This document shows, in pieces, positions 1 through 6,554 of a DNA stretch of 9,172 nucleotides. Within the stretch, counting starts at the first letter, position 1; every line of letters begins with the position of its first letter. A model generated the notes under the pieces. It had not been told where the DNA came from, did not search any database, and saw nothing but the letters and a program-made list of their open reading frames with translations. The translations under genes were made by a program, and so were the position numbers. The DNA comes from DASWRT01 sp036403035 (GTDB lineage Bacteria > Pseudomonadota > Alphaproteobacteria > ATCC43930 > CGMCC-115725), in the NCBI GenBank assembly GCA_036403035.1, contig DASWRT010000430.1, forward strand, positions 1 through 9,172. Direction: 5' to 3'.

Positions 1-351
1 GTCGTCCAGGATTGCGGGCAGATCATCAACCCCGACGGCGTCCGCAACCAGGTCGAGGGCAACGTCATCCAGACGGTCAGCCGGGTCCTGATGGAGGAGG
101 TGACGTTCGACCGCTCGATGGTGACGAGCCTGGACTGGTCGAGCTACCCGATCATCACCTTCCCGGACGTGCCGGAGGTCGTCATCGACCTGATCGACCG
201 CCCGAAGGAGAAGCCGTGGGGCGCCGGCGAGCCGTCCGCGGCGGTGATCCCGGGGGCGATCTCGAACGCGGTGTTCGACGCGACCGGCGCCCGCCTCCGC
301 TCCGTCCCGTTCAAGCCGGAGAAGGTGAAGGCAGCGATACAGTCGATATAA
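1..351 (+). CDS. Molybdenum hydroxylase large subunit, C-terminal end (5' truncated by window)
   Basis: The reading frame is open from the first base and ends at TAA 349-351, leaving the last 116 residues of a much longer protein (these subunits usually have about 700-800 residues). It resembles the molybdopterin-binding subunit of the xanthine dehydrogenase/aldehyde oxidase superfamily, closest in style to the isoquinoline 1-oxidoreductase beta type. Visible are the VVQDCGQIINPDGV stretch at residues 1-14, the NQVEGNVIQ segment (16-24), a SSYPI motif (47-51) and the terminal GAGEPSAAVIPGAISNAV block (74-91) that lines the Mo site. Glu77 of GAGEP sits where the family's catalytic base lies. 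Such enzymes hydroxylate N-heterocycles, purines or aldehydes and work with a 2Fe-2S subunit, which would lie to the left of the window. The gene ends just before a palindromic repeat and faces the next gene. Family assignment is firm; substrate is unknown. Confidence 0.9.
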   Translation, partial: VVQDCGQIINPDGVRNQVEGNVIQTVSRVLMEEVTFDRSMVTSLDWSSYPIITFPDVPEVVIDLIDRPKEKPWGAGEPSAAVIPGAISNAVFDATGARLRSVPFKPEKVKAAIQSI

Positions 352-365
352 GGCAATTCCTAATT

Positions 366-434
366 GTAGGGGCGGCCCTTGGGCCGCCCTCGCCGGCGCA
401 GAGCGGCGGCGGGCGGGGCAAGCCCCGCCCCTAC
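366..434. repeat. Palindromic double-hairpin intergenic repeat
   Basis: This 69-bp element has perfect 10-bp terminal inverted repeats (GTAGGGGCGG at 366-375 and CCGCCCCTAC at 425-434). Inside are two separate perfect 9-bp hairpins: GGGCGGCCC-TT-GGGCCGCCC (370-389) and GGGCGGGGC-AA-GCCCCGCCC (411-430), with the self-complementary CGCCGGCG at 391-398 between them. It can fold as one outer stem or as two small hairpins on either strand. It fills most of the 115-bp gap between two convergent genes, so it may act as a bidirectional transcription stop, although neither side has a clear T-run. The architecture is like dispersed REP/MITE-type elements; copy number cannot be judged from one window. 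Confidence 0.8.
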
Positions 435-466
435 GTTAGGATGGCTCAACGCACGGCGAGAGGGCG

Positions 467-1153
467 TCACCGCGGGCTCGATGACCCCGACGCGGGCATG
501 ACCGCGGCGGTGTCGGGGTCCGACAGGTCGCCCTGCGGCGCGCCGAGCAGCAGCTTCTGCGCATAGTCCGGCGTCGTGCCGGCCTGGATCTGCCGCATCG
601 CGTCGGCGGCGACGTCGCGCGCCTGCTCGGCGGTCTTGTAGCCCCGCACGATGTCGTGCGCGAGGTTGAGCGCGAGCATGTTCGTCGCCTCGCGGTCGCA
701 ATGCGCGGTCAGTTCGCCGCGCGTGCGGTCCGCGATCACGCTGCCGTCGAACGTCGCCAGGGCATTGAAGAAGTTGAGCGGGACCTTGTAGGCGACGACC
801 TGCTCCAGCACGTCCTGGTGCGGCGCGGGGAAATCGTGCTCGACGCCCTGCTTGTGGACGATCGTGCGCACCCACGGGCCGTTCTCGCGCCAGACCAGCA
901 TCGTCGCCGTCGCTTCCTGCGGCGGGCCGTATTTCCGCGCGATCTCGTCGGCGGCGGCTTTCGATGCGTCCGGCCAGTCCTTGACGATGTCGGCGACATC
1001 GGCCGCGTCGAACCGGGTCGGCAGCGACGCCGCCCGCGCGCCGGTCGCGCCGGTGGCGGTCGCCGCCGCGGCGGCTCCGAGGCCGAGCGCCGTCCCGGCC
1101 CGCAGGAGGCCGCGACGATCGATCTCTGTCCGCTGCTCGCGATGGTTGCACAT
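467..1153 (-). CDS. Tat-exported protein of unknown function
   Basis: A 228-residue protein starting at ATG 1153-1151, preceded by GAGG at a 6-nt spacing, and ending with TGA. The N-terminus is a twin-arginine signal: DRRGLLRAG at residues 12-20, a long Ala/Gly-rich segment (19-39) and an ARA-A cleavage-like site near residues 39-42. The protein is therefore probably exported folded, possibly with a bound cofactor. The mature part is soluble and mostly helical in appearance, with conserved-looking blocks MLVWRENGPWVRTIVHK (85-101), FPAPHQDVLEQVVAYKVP (108-125) and ELTAHCDREATNMLALNLAH (147-166). Histidines at 100, 106 and 112 fall six residues apart, and His151-Cys152-Asp153 and His166 follow; a metal site is possible but is inference only. 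I do not recognise a named family. The gene is divergent from the cupin gene and convergent with the molybdenum hydroxylase gene. Confidence 0.82.
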   Translation of the reverse strand: MCNHREQRTEIDRRGLLRAGTALGLGAAAAATATGATGARAASLPTRFDAADVADIVKDWPDASKAAADEIARKYGPPQEATATMLVWRENGPWVRTIVHKQGVEHDFPAPHQDVLEQVVAYKVPLNFFNALATFDGSVIADRTRGELTAHCDREATNMLALNLAHDIVRGYKTAEQARDVAADAMRQIQAGTTPDYAQKLLLGAPQGDLSDPDTAAVMPASGSSSPR

Positions 1154-1300
1154 GCTGCGCCTCGCCCTTGCCGGTTCTTCTCACAGCAGAACGGCGGCGG
1201 CGGGGCGTCGTCTCATGCGTGGCTCCCGCACCGTGCGCAATGTTCGCCGGCGCGGCACGGACACCCACCGCAGTCTTGCAATCCCGCAAAGAGCCCGTAG

Positions 1301-1333
1301 CCTTCCGGTCGTACCGCCGCGAGAGCCGGAAGG
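1301..1333. promoter_or_regulatory. Perfect 8-bp inverted repeat upstream of the cupin gene
   Basis: CCTTCCGG at 1301-1308 and CCGGAAGG at 1326-1333 are exact inverted copies separated by 17 nt, ending just before the Shine-Dalgarno of the cupin gene. It could be an operator in the 199-bp divergent region between the Tat-protein and cupin genes, or a hairpin in the cupin mRNA leader. A weak promoter-like pair (TTGCAA at 1276-1281, TAGCCT at 1298-1303) precedes or overlaps it. No other clear promoter was seen in this divergent region on either strand. Confidence 0.35.
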
Positions 1334-1335
1334 GC

Positions 1336-1346
1336 AGGAGGAGGAG
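1336..1346 (+). promoter_or_regulatory. Strong ribosome binding site of the cupin gene
   Basis: The purine tract AGGAGGAGGAG lies 6 nt before ATG 1353. It is the strongest Shine-Dalgarno match in the window and fixes the cupin start. The frame is open much further upstream, but that stretch overlaps the opposite-strand Tat-protein gene and is not coding. Confidence 0.75.
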
Positions 1347-1352
1347 CACGTC

Positions 1353-1736
1353 ATGGCGAAGCGCTATTTCGTTCGGGCCGAGGACGTGTCGGGCTATCAC
1401 CCCGCGAACCATACCGGCACGCTCAACCGCCGCCTGATCGGTCCTGAGACCGTCGGCGCGCGGCATGTCGAAGTGCTGCACGGGACGCTCGATCCGGGGC
1501 AGGGGGCGTTGCCGCACGCGCATCCCGGCATCGAGCAGGTCTGCTACGTGCTGGAGGGAACGGCCGTCGCCGAGGTCGACGGGCAGCGCCGGGAACTGGG
1601 GCCGGGCGATTGCTGCTTCTTCCCGGCCGACATGCCGCACGTCTTCACCGCGACCGGCGGCAAGCCCGTCAAGATCCTGGTGATCTACTCGCCGCTGTAT
1701 GGGGAGGACCCGAGCCGCCGGGTCGTGACGGGCTGA
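1353..1736 (+). CDS. Small single-domain cupin protein
   Basis: A 127-residue protein with one cupin beta-barrel and no signal peptide. Cupin motif 1 is seen as LPHAHPGIEQVCYVLEG (53-69), giving candidate metal ligands His55, His57 and Glu61. Motif 2 is GDCCFFPADMPHVF (85-98), supplying His96. With all four ligands present it probably binds a metal such as Fe, Mn, Ni or Zn. Single-domain cupins of this length include small dioxygenases, isomerases, sugar- or amino-acid-modifying enzymes and ligand sensors; nothing here chooses among them. The start follows from the strong Shine-Dalgarno. The gene is alone on its strand: divergent from the Tat-protein gene and convergent, 22 bp apart, with livF. 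Fold assignment is firm; function is unknown. Confidence 0.88.
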   Translation: MAKRYFVRAEDVSGYHPANHTGTLNRRLIGPETVGARHVEVLHGTLDPGQGALPHAHPGIEQVCYVLEGTAVAEVDGQRRELGPGDCCFFPADMPHVFTATGGKPVKILVIYSPLYGEDPSRRVVTG

Positions 1737-1753
1737 CCGGGACGGCCGGCGGC
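1714..1753. terminator. Possible shared stem-loop between convergent cupin and livF genes
   Basis: GCCGCCGG at 1714-1721 pairs perfectly with CCGGCGGC at 1746-1753, bracketing the cupin stop codon and ending 5 bp before the livF stop. An alternative small hairpin GACCCG/CGGGTC (1707-1712 with 1719-1724) overlaps it. Neither is followed by a T-run on either strand, so this is not a typical intrinsic terminator. Its position between two converging genes is the main argument for a role. Confidence 0.25.
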
Positions 1754-1758
1754 GCGCT

Positions 1759-2496
1759 CTACTTGAGGCCGAAATAGGCGCGGCGTAGCGCGTCGTTCGC
1801 CCGCAGTTCCTCGACCGTTCCGCCGAAGCGTATCCGTCCGCCGTCGAGCGTGTAGACGCGGTCGGCGAGGTCGAGGAACTTCACGTTCTGCTCGGCGATC
1901 AGGAGCGCCAGCTCCTGCTCCGCCCGGCACGCCGCCAGGGTGCGGACCACCTCCGAGACGAGGAGCGGCGACAGGCCGGCCGACGGCTCGTCGAGGAGCA
2001 GCACGCCCGGCCGCGCCGCGAGCGCCTTCGCCATGCCCAGCATCTTGCGCTGCCCGCCCGAGAGGCTGCTGGCCGCGGCGCGCCGTTTCTGCGCCAGGAC
2101 CGGGAAGATGCCGTAGACGATGTCCGCCTGCCGGCGCGCCTCGGCGTTGCCGAGGAATTGCGCGCCGATGCGGATGTTCTCCTCGATCGTCAGGTCGGGG
2201 AACACGCCGAGTTCCGACATGTAGACCATGCCGCGCCGCACGCGCCGGCTGGTCGGCTGGTGCGTGACGTCGCCGCCGGCCAGCCGCACCTCGCCGCGCC
2301 AGACCGGCAGCAGCCCGTGCAGCGCCTTGAGCAGCGTCGTCTTTCCCGCGCCGTTGGCGCCGAGCAGCACCACCGTCTCGCGCGGCGCCACGCGGAGATC
2401 GACGCCCCACAGCACCTGGACCTTGCCGTACCCCGACTCGATGCCGGACGCCTGGAGCGCCACGTCGCGCTCATCCATCGCCGTTTCGCTACCCAT
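1759..2496 (-). CDS. livF: Liv-type ABC importer ATP-binding protein LivF
   Basis: A 245-residue cytoplasmic ATPase, one of two that drive a branched-chain/hydrophobic amino acid-type (HAAT) importer. It shows Walker A GANGAGKTT (46-54), the signature LSGGQ (145-149), Walker B VLLLDEP (165-171) and the LivF-typical EQN (202-204) at the switch position in place of the usual His. The Q-loop region reads YMSELGVFPDLT (92-103); many LivF proteins have a YVPEGR-like version there. The ATG at 2496 overlaps the livG stop by 8 bp, with GGAG about 9 nt upstream; Met7 (ATG at 2478) is a less likely alternative. It is the last gene of the transporter operon, and its end faces the cupin gene. Family is certain. 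Transport of Leu/Ile/Val is not implied, because HAAT systems also carry amides, urea and aromatic or alicyclic acids. Confidence 0.95.
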   Translation of the reverse strand: MGSETAMDERDVALQASGIESGYGKVQVLWGVDLRVAPRETVVLLGANGAGKTTLLKALHGLLPVWRGEVRLAGGDVTHQPTSRRVRRGMVYMSELGVFPDLTIEENIRIGAQFLGNAEARRQADIVYGIFPVLAQKRRAAASSLSGGQRKMLGMAKALAARPGVLLLDEPSAGLSPLLVSEVVRTLAACRAEQELALLIAEQNVKFLDLADRVYTLDGGRIRFGGTVEELRANDALRRAYFGLK

Positions 2497-3235
2497 GGGC
2501 GTCGGCTCCGAGGAAGACCTCGACGACCTTGATGTCGCGCGCCGCGTCGGCGAGCTTGCCTTCGAAGATCTCCTTTCCGGCGTTCATCACGATGACGCGG
2601 TCGGTGATCTGGTCGATGAACCCCATCAGGTGCTCGACGACGAGGAGCGCGATGCCGGATCGCGCGAGGCCGAGCAGCCTGTCGGCGATCCGGTCGAGCT
2701 CCGCCGGGTTGAGCCCAGAGGCGAGTTCGTCGACGAGCAGCAGCTTCGGACCTGTCGCCAGGGCGCGCGCGAGATCGAGCATCTTCTGCTGCGCGCTGGT
2801 CAGCTCGGCGGCCGGGCGGTCGATGACGCCGCCGAGATCGAGGGAGTCCAGGATCTCGCGCGGCTCCAGATCCGACCGCGGGTTGCGGCCGTAGGCGAGG
2901 GCGACCTCGACGTTCTGGCGGGCGGTGAGCGGCAGGAACGGCTTCGGCACCTGGAAGGTGCGGTTGATCCCGAGATGGACGAGGCGGTGCGGCGGCAAGC
3001 CGCCGATCGCCCTTCCGTCGAAGCGGACCGCGCCGCCGTCGGGCGGATAGAGGCCGGAGATCACGTTGATGCAGGTCGTCTTGCCGGACCCGTTCGGGCC
3101 GACGAGCCCCAGGATCTCGCCCGGCTTCAGATCGAAGGTGAGCCCGTCGAGCGCACGGAAATCGCCGAAGCGTTTCACCAACCCTTCGACGGCGAGGAGC
3201 GGCGGTGTCGAGGTCGCGGACGGGTCAGGGGACAT
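2489..3235 (-). CDS. livG: Liv-type ABC importer ATP-binding protein LivG
   Basis: A 248-residue ATPase that pairs with LivF under the two permeases. It has Walker A GPNGSGKTT (46-54), Q-loop TFQ (Gln95), Walker B LLLVDEL with Glu170, and switch His202 in VVEHLMGF. The ABC signature is degenerate: LTSAQ (145-149) replaces LSGGQ or the common LivG LSYGQ. Related LTxAQ forms exist in LivG subfamilies, so this reads as subfamily variation, not decay. Because LivF has a canonical LSGGQ, the two composite ATP sites of the dimer are probably unequal. The N-terminus carries a short Pro/Ser/Thr-rich extension (residues 2-12) before the first strand. The ATG at 3235 overlaps the livM stop by 11 bp and follows GAGG at 5 nt spacing, consistent with translational coupling. 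Confidence 0.95.
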   Translation of the reverse strand: MSPDPSATSTPPLLAVEGLVKRFGDFRALDGLTFDLKPGEILGLVGPNGSGKTTCINVISGLYPPDGGAVRFDGRAIGGLPPHRLVHLGINRTFQVPKPFLPLTARQNVEVALAYGRNPRSDLEPREILDSLDLGGVIDRPAAELTSAQQKMLDLARALATGPKLLLVDELASGLNPAELDRIADRLLGLARSGIALLVVEHLMGFIDQITDRVIVMNAGKEIFEGKLADAARDIKVVEVFLGADAHG

Positions 3236-4151
3236 CGACGCCTCTCCGGCGGGCCAGCGAGACCAGCCCGTTGGGCAGGAACAGCACGAGCGCCATGATC
3301 AGCACGCCATACATGAGCTGGAAATATTGCGGCGTCGAGATGCCGATCGCGTTGTAGATCCCGTAGAGGATGACGACGCCGAGGATCGGCCCGATGACCG
3401 TCGCGGTCCCGCCGAACAGCGCGAAGACGATCGCGAAGATGCTGATGCCGAGGTCGAACACCGTCTCCGGATAGAAGACCGAGACGTACCATGCGAAGAC
3501 GCTGCCGATCAGCCCGGCGAGCAGCGCGCTCAGCGCCCAGGCGAGGGTCCGTTCGCGCACGACGTTGATGCCGGCCATGCCGGCGCTGATCGGGTCCTCG
3601 CGGATCGCCTGGAGCGCGAGGCCGAACCGCGAGTTCCGGAGATAGATCACGATGCCGAGGGCGAACGCCAGGATGGCCAGCGCCGCGCCATAGGCCAGCG
3701 TCGGGTCGTAGATCCCCGAAAGGGTGATGCCGTAGGGGCCTTTTGTAATGTCCTCCAGGTTCGGGTTCGAGACGACCTGATGCACGGCCTGCGAGGCGGC
3801 GAGATTGGCGATCGCGAAATAGGCGCCCGACAGTCGCAGCAGCGGCGCCAGCAGGAAAGCGAGCGCCAGCGCCGCTGCCGCGCCGACGGCGAGCGCCGCG
3901 AGCGGCGGCCAGTGCAGGTGGATCACCGTGAGCGAGAAGCCGTAGGCGCCGGCCCCGAAGAAGCCGACATAGCCGAACGGCAGATAGCCGGTGAAGCCGT
4001 AGATGATGTTGAAGCCCTGGGCGAGGACCAGATAGACAATGAAATTGAACAGCAGCAGATGGTTGCCGTAGAAGGACGGCAGCAGCGCGAAGGCGGCGAC
4101 CAGCAGCGCCGCGAGCAGCAGGGCGGGCAGCGCACGCATGCGCTTACGCAC
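3225..4151 (-). CDS. livM: Liv-type ABC importer permease LivM
   Basis: A 308-residue inner-membrane permease of the LivM branch, strongly hydrophobic with about 8-9 predicted membrane spans. Visible family marks are GYLPFGYVGFFGAGAY (55-70), the GAYFAIANLA segment (109-118) and the cytoplasmic coupling region with AIREDPISAGMAGINVVRER (182-201) followed by a span. It forms the translocation path with LivH. The start is taken as GTG 4151-4149, 8 bp inside the livH end, because AAGGCGGTG lies just upstream. The in-frame ATG at 4139 (residue 5) would leave that Shine-Dalgarno too far away. It ends in a short Arg-rich cytoplasmic tail. Length and motifs are normal for the family. Confidence 0.94.
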   Translation of the reverse strand: MRKRMRALPALLLAALLVAAFALLPSFYGNHLLLFNFIVYLVLAQGFNIIYGFTGYLPFGYVGFFGAGAYGFSLTVIHLHWPPLAALAVGAAAALALAFLLAPLLRLSGAYFAIANLAASQAVHQVVSNPNLEDITKGPYGITLSGIYDPTLAYGAALAILAFALGIVIYLRNSRFGLALQAIREDPISAGMAGINVVRERTLAWALSALLAGLIGSVFAWYVSVFYPETVFDLGISIFAIVFALFGGTATVIGPILGVVILYGIYNAIGISTPQYFQLMYGVLIMALVLFLPNGLVSLARRRGVDVP

Positions 4152-5019
4152 GGCGCACCGCCTTGCCCAACAGGCCGCTGGGGCGCACGAGCAGGATCGC
4201 GATCAGCAGCAGGTAGGGCAGCAGGTTCGCCCACGAGCTGAAATAGGTCTGCATGAACATCAGCGACACGCCGTAGACGAGGCCGCCGAGCACGGTTCCG
4301 AGCGGGTTGCCGAGCGAGCCGACGACGATCACCGCGAACGCGGTCAGGTTGACGTCGACGCCCATCGTCGGGGTGACGCTGCCCAGCATGAAGGGGGCGA
4401 ACACGCCGGCGACCGCGGCGAGGCCGAGACCGATGCCGAAGGCGAGCGCCGAGACGCGGTGCACGTCGATCCCGGTCGCGAGCGCTTCCTCCCGATGAAC
4501 CATCACCGCCCGCGTCAGATAGCCGAGCCGCGTCCGGTAGAGATAGAGATAGAGGAGCAAAACGGCGGCGGCGCTGACCGCGCCGCTCACCACCCAGGCG
4601 ACGGGAAAGCTCTGGCCGAGCAACTCGACCGGGCCGCTGCCCAGCACGAAACCGGGAATCGAGCGCTCGCTCGTGCCGAAGGCGATCGTGGTCAGGGCCT
4701 CGATCACCTGCGACAGGCCGAAGAACAGGATGATCGACAGCATTTCCGGATCCTTCGCGGACAGGAGCCGGGGCACCAGCAGGTAATAGAGGGGCAGCCC
4801 GATCAGCAGGAACCCGGCGAAGGCGATCGGCACGGCGATCAACGGATTGACGGCGAGCAGTTCGAACAGCCAGACGGCGCTGAAGGCGCCGAGCATCAGG
4901 AAATCGCCATGCGACAGGTTGACGATGCGCATGACGCCGAAAACGAGGTTGAGGCCGAGCCCGACGAGGCTGAAATACAGCCCGAACAGCAACCCCGCCA
5001 GGATCGTGTAGACCAGCAT
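4144..5019 (-). CDS. livH: Liv-type ABC importer permease LivH
   Basis: A 291-residue inner-membrane permease, the partner of LivM. The family pattern is clear: an immediate membrane span from residue 1, GVMRIVNLSHGDFLMLGA (28-45), a coupling helix around GIDVHRVSALAFGIGLGLAA (183-202) and VVGSLGNPLGTVLGGLVYG (232-250), closing with a span and a basic tail. About eight membrane segments are expected. The ATG at 5019 gives the standard LivH N-terminus, but its upstream sequence has no good Shine-Dalgarno. Translation initiation may therefore be weak or helped by mRNA structure. It is the first gene after the 257-bp gap and hairpin that follow the binding-protein gene, and its stop overlaps the livM start by 8 bp. 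Confidence 0.95.
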   Translation of the reverse strand: MLVYTILAGLLFGLYFSLVGLGLNLVFGVMRIVNLSHGDFLMLGAFSAVWLFELLAVNPLIAVPIAFAGFLLIGLPLYYLLVPRLLSAKDPEMLSIILFFGLSQVIEALTTIAFGTSERSIPGFVLGSGPVELLGQSFPVAWVVSGAVSAAAVLLLYLYLYRTRLGYLTRAVMVHREEALATGIDVHRVSALAFGIGLGLAAVAGVFAPFMLGSVTPTMGVDVNLTAFAVIVVGSLGNPLGTVLGGLVYGVSLMFMQTYFSSWANLLPYLLLIAILLVRPSGLLGKAVRRA

Positions 5020-5136
5020 CGGATCGGCGGAGCCCTTCGCCTAAAAGTTCATACGAGCGGTTCCGCCGGACGGGGCGGGACGGGAATGCGCGGTGAGCGA
5101 CGCGGGCGAACCCGGCTTCTACAGCGCTCTACGCGA

Positions 5137-5236
5137 GTCCCCCCACCCCAACCCTCCCCCGCAAGGGGGGAGGGAGAAAGACCGAGCGCTTTCAAAGCCC
5201 TCCCTCCTTGCGGGGGGGAGGGTTGGGTGGGAGGAC
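5137..5236. repeat. Long REP-like inverted repeat with G-quadruplex potential between binding protein and livH genes
   Basis: Arms 5137-5174 and 5198-5236 pair along almost their whole length (about 35 pairs, a two-base and a one-base bulge, one mismatch and one G-U). The 23-nt loop contains a further GAAAG/CTTTC stem (5176-5180 with 5189-5193). The left arm can also close on itself (CCCTCCCCC-GCAA-G-rich, 5152-5174) and the right arm does so less perfectly, so the element looks like an inverted pair of one REP-like unit. Each arm has four G-runs with loops of 1, 2 and 1 nt: on the minus (mRNA) strand at 5139-5160 and on the plus strand at 5212-5231. The rest of the 257-bp gap (5020-5276) shows only a small near-palindrome at 5120-5131 and no convincing promoter. 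Confidence 0.85.
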
Positions 5237-5276
5237 CCGGCCCAATGCCAAGCTGTTCGTTCCGACCGCAATCCGC

Positions 5277-6530
5277 CTAAGGCGCGGGATAGACCGGCTT
5301 GCCGGTTGCGACCTCGGGCGGATAGACCGTGACGAACTCGACTTCCTTGCCATCCTTGCTCGCCACCAGTTGGCCCAGCGGCGTGATCTCCCCGATCTGC
5401 GCGCCCATCTCGTCCAGCTCGAACGTGCCGTCAAGCGTCTTCAGCTTGCCGGAGAGGCTGAAGACGGCCTTGCGGAGGGCGAGCTGGTCGAGGCTGTCGG
5501 CCGCGTCGAGCGTCTTCTCGATCACCAGCCCGGTCGTGTAGCCGGCGACGGAGTTGAAGCCGAACTCGACCTTGCCGTCCGTGTACTTCTTGTGCCAGGC
5601 CTCGCGGAACTCCGCGAGGTTCATGCCGACCTCCGCCTTGTAGTCGAGCGCGGAGGACGGGACGTAGGTGTAGACGTGGGACAGTCCCTTGACCCCGACA
5701 TTCTTCTCCAGCAGATCGGTCTCAAGGCCCGGGTAGATGGTGAACAGCATCTTGAACTTGATGCCGCTGTCCTGGACGTTGCGCAGGAAGGCGATGTCGT
5801 TCGTCGGATAGCCGAGTTCGATCACCGCGTCCGGCTGCGCCGCCCGGATGTTATTCAGCAGCACGGTGTAGCTCGACGTTTCGGTCGGCACGCCGTTGTC
5901 GTAGACGATCTCGATCCCGCTGTTGCTCTTCTTGATGAAGTCGCGGACGGCGTTCGCCTGCGTCCCGGTGAAGTCGTTCGTCGAGTAGAGCAGGGCGACG
6001 CGCTTGATGCCGAGCTTCGGCCCTTCGTTCGTCACGAAGTCGGCGAGGTATTTCGGCCAGATCGACGACACCGGGTCGGACATCAGCACGATGTACGGGT
6101 TGTCCTTGCTGAAGAAATTGGCGCCGGTGCCGGTCTGATCGAACAGCAGCATCTGGTGGTCGCGGGCGATCGGGACCGCCACCGAGGTCAGCACCGATCC
6201 GGAGTCGGAAATAAGGATGTCGACCTTGTCCTGGGTGATCAACTGGTTGTAGAGCGTCGCCGCCGTCCCGGTGTTGCTCTGGTCGTCGTAGGCGATCAGC
6301 TTGATCGGGATCTTCTTGTTGAACGGTTTGACGAAGACGCCGCCTTCCGCGTTCTTCTGGTCGATCCACAGTTTGAGGCCGTTGTGAACCGGCATCGAAA
6401 TGCTCGCAAACCGGCCGGACGACGCGTAGAGCGTTCCCAACTTTATCTCGGCGGGCGCATCGGCAGCGGCGGCCTGCTGGGCAATCGCGGCGGCAAGCAC
6501 GGAAAAAGCCGCTGTTTTCAATTTGTTCAA
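5277..6530 (-). CDS. Periplasmic substrate-binding protein of the Liv-type ABC importer
   Basis: A type I periplasmic binding protein (Peripla_BP_6/LivK-like) of 417 residues in the chosen form. From the TTG at 6530-6528 the N-terminus MNKLKT followed by a hydrophobic Ala-rich segment (7-22) is a good Sec signal peptide, cut near AAA-ADAPAE. The mature part begins EIKLGTLYASSGRFA (28-42), the usual first strand and ligand loop, followed by two alternating alpha/beta lobes with YDDQSNTGTAATLYNQLI, ISDSGSVLTSVAVPIA and TNDFTG segments. The TTG was chosen because GGGGAGG (6546-6540) sits 9 nt before it, whereas the in-frame ATG at 6539 directly abuts that sequence. An upstream GTG at 6629 lies before the promoter. 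It delivers substrate to LivHM. The ligand is unknown; divergent acyl-CoA genes hint at a carboxylic acid instead of Leu/Ile/Val. Confidence 0.93.
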   Translation of the reverse strand: MNKLKTAAFSVLAAAIAQQAAAADAPAEIKLGTLYASSGRFASISMPVHNGLKLWIDQKNAEGGVFVKPFNKKIPIKLIAYDDQSNTGTAATLYNQLITQDKVDILISDSGSVLTSVAVPIARDHQMLLFDQTGTGANFFSKDNPYIVLMSDPVSSIWPKYLADFVTNEGPKLGIKRVALLYSTNDFTGTQANAVRDFIKKSNSGIEIVYDNGVPTETSSYTVLLNNIRAAQPDAVIELGYPTNDIAFLRNVQDSGIKFKMLFTIYPGLETDLLEKNVGVKGLSHVYTYVPSSALDYKAEVGMNLAEFREAWHKKYTDGKVEFGFNSVAGYTTGLVIEKTLDAADSLDQLALRKAVFSLSGKLKTLDGTFELDEMGAQIGEITPLGQLVASKDGKEVEFVTVYPPEVATGKPVYPAP

Positions 6531-6539
6531 GGCCGGCAT

Positions 6540-6546
6540 CCTCCCC
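6540..6546 (-). promoter_or_regulatory. Ribosome binding site deciding the binding-protein start
   Basis: GGGGAGG on the minus strand (6546 to 6540) is 9 nt from TTG 6530 but 0 nt from ATG 6539. A normal Shine-Dalgarno spacing is about 5-9 nt, so TTG initiation is favoured. An ATG start could survive only with a weaker pairing further upstream. Confidence 0.6.
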
Positions 6547-6554
6547 GTTCTTAT

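Noticed and set aside
852..1352. Upstream extension of the cupin frame to position 852.
   Set aside because: It would overlap the opposite-strand Tat-protein gene, has no homology-like content, and a far stronger ribosome binding site fixes the start at 1353.
360..1640. Minus-strand frame of 426 codons across the Tat-protein gene, the divergent region and the cupin.
   Set aside because: It crosses the palindromic repeat and two well-supported genes in other frames, and reads as Arg/Ala/Gly-rich repeats without a domain.
2489..3235. LivG as a pseudogene or inactive ATPase because of its LTSAQ signature.
   Set aside because: The frame is intact, Walker A, Walker B Glu and switch His are kept, and similar LTxAQ forms occur in functional LivG families.
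5137..5236. The repeat as a CRISPR fragment or classical intrinsic terminator.
   Set aside because: It is a single inverted pair with no direct repeat-spacer periodicity, and no T-run follows the stem in the direction of liv transcription; operon logic also argues against complete termination.
3066..5280. Two long plus-strand frames (3066-4241 and 4138-5280) opposite livM and livH.
   Set aside because: The translations are rich in Arg, Asp, Glu, Gln and His, the usual mirror of hydrophobic membrane-protein codons. No motif or ribosome binding site supports them.
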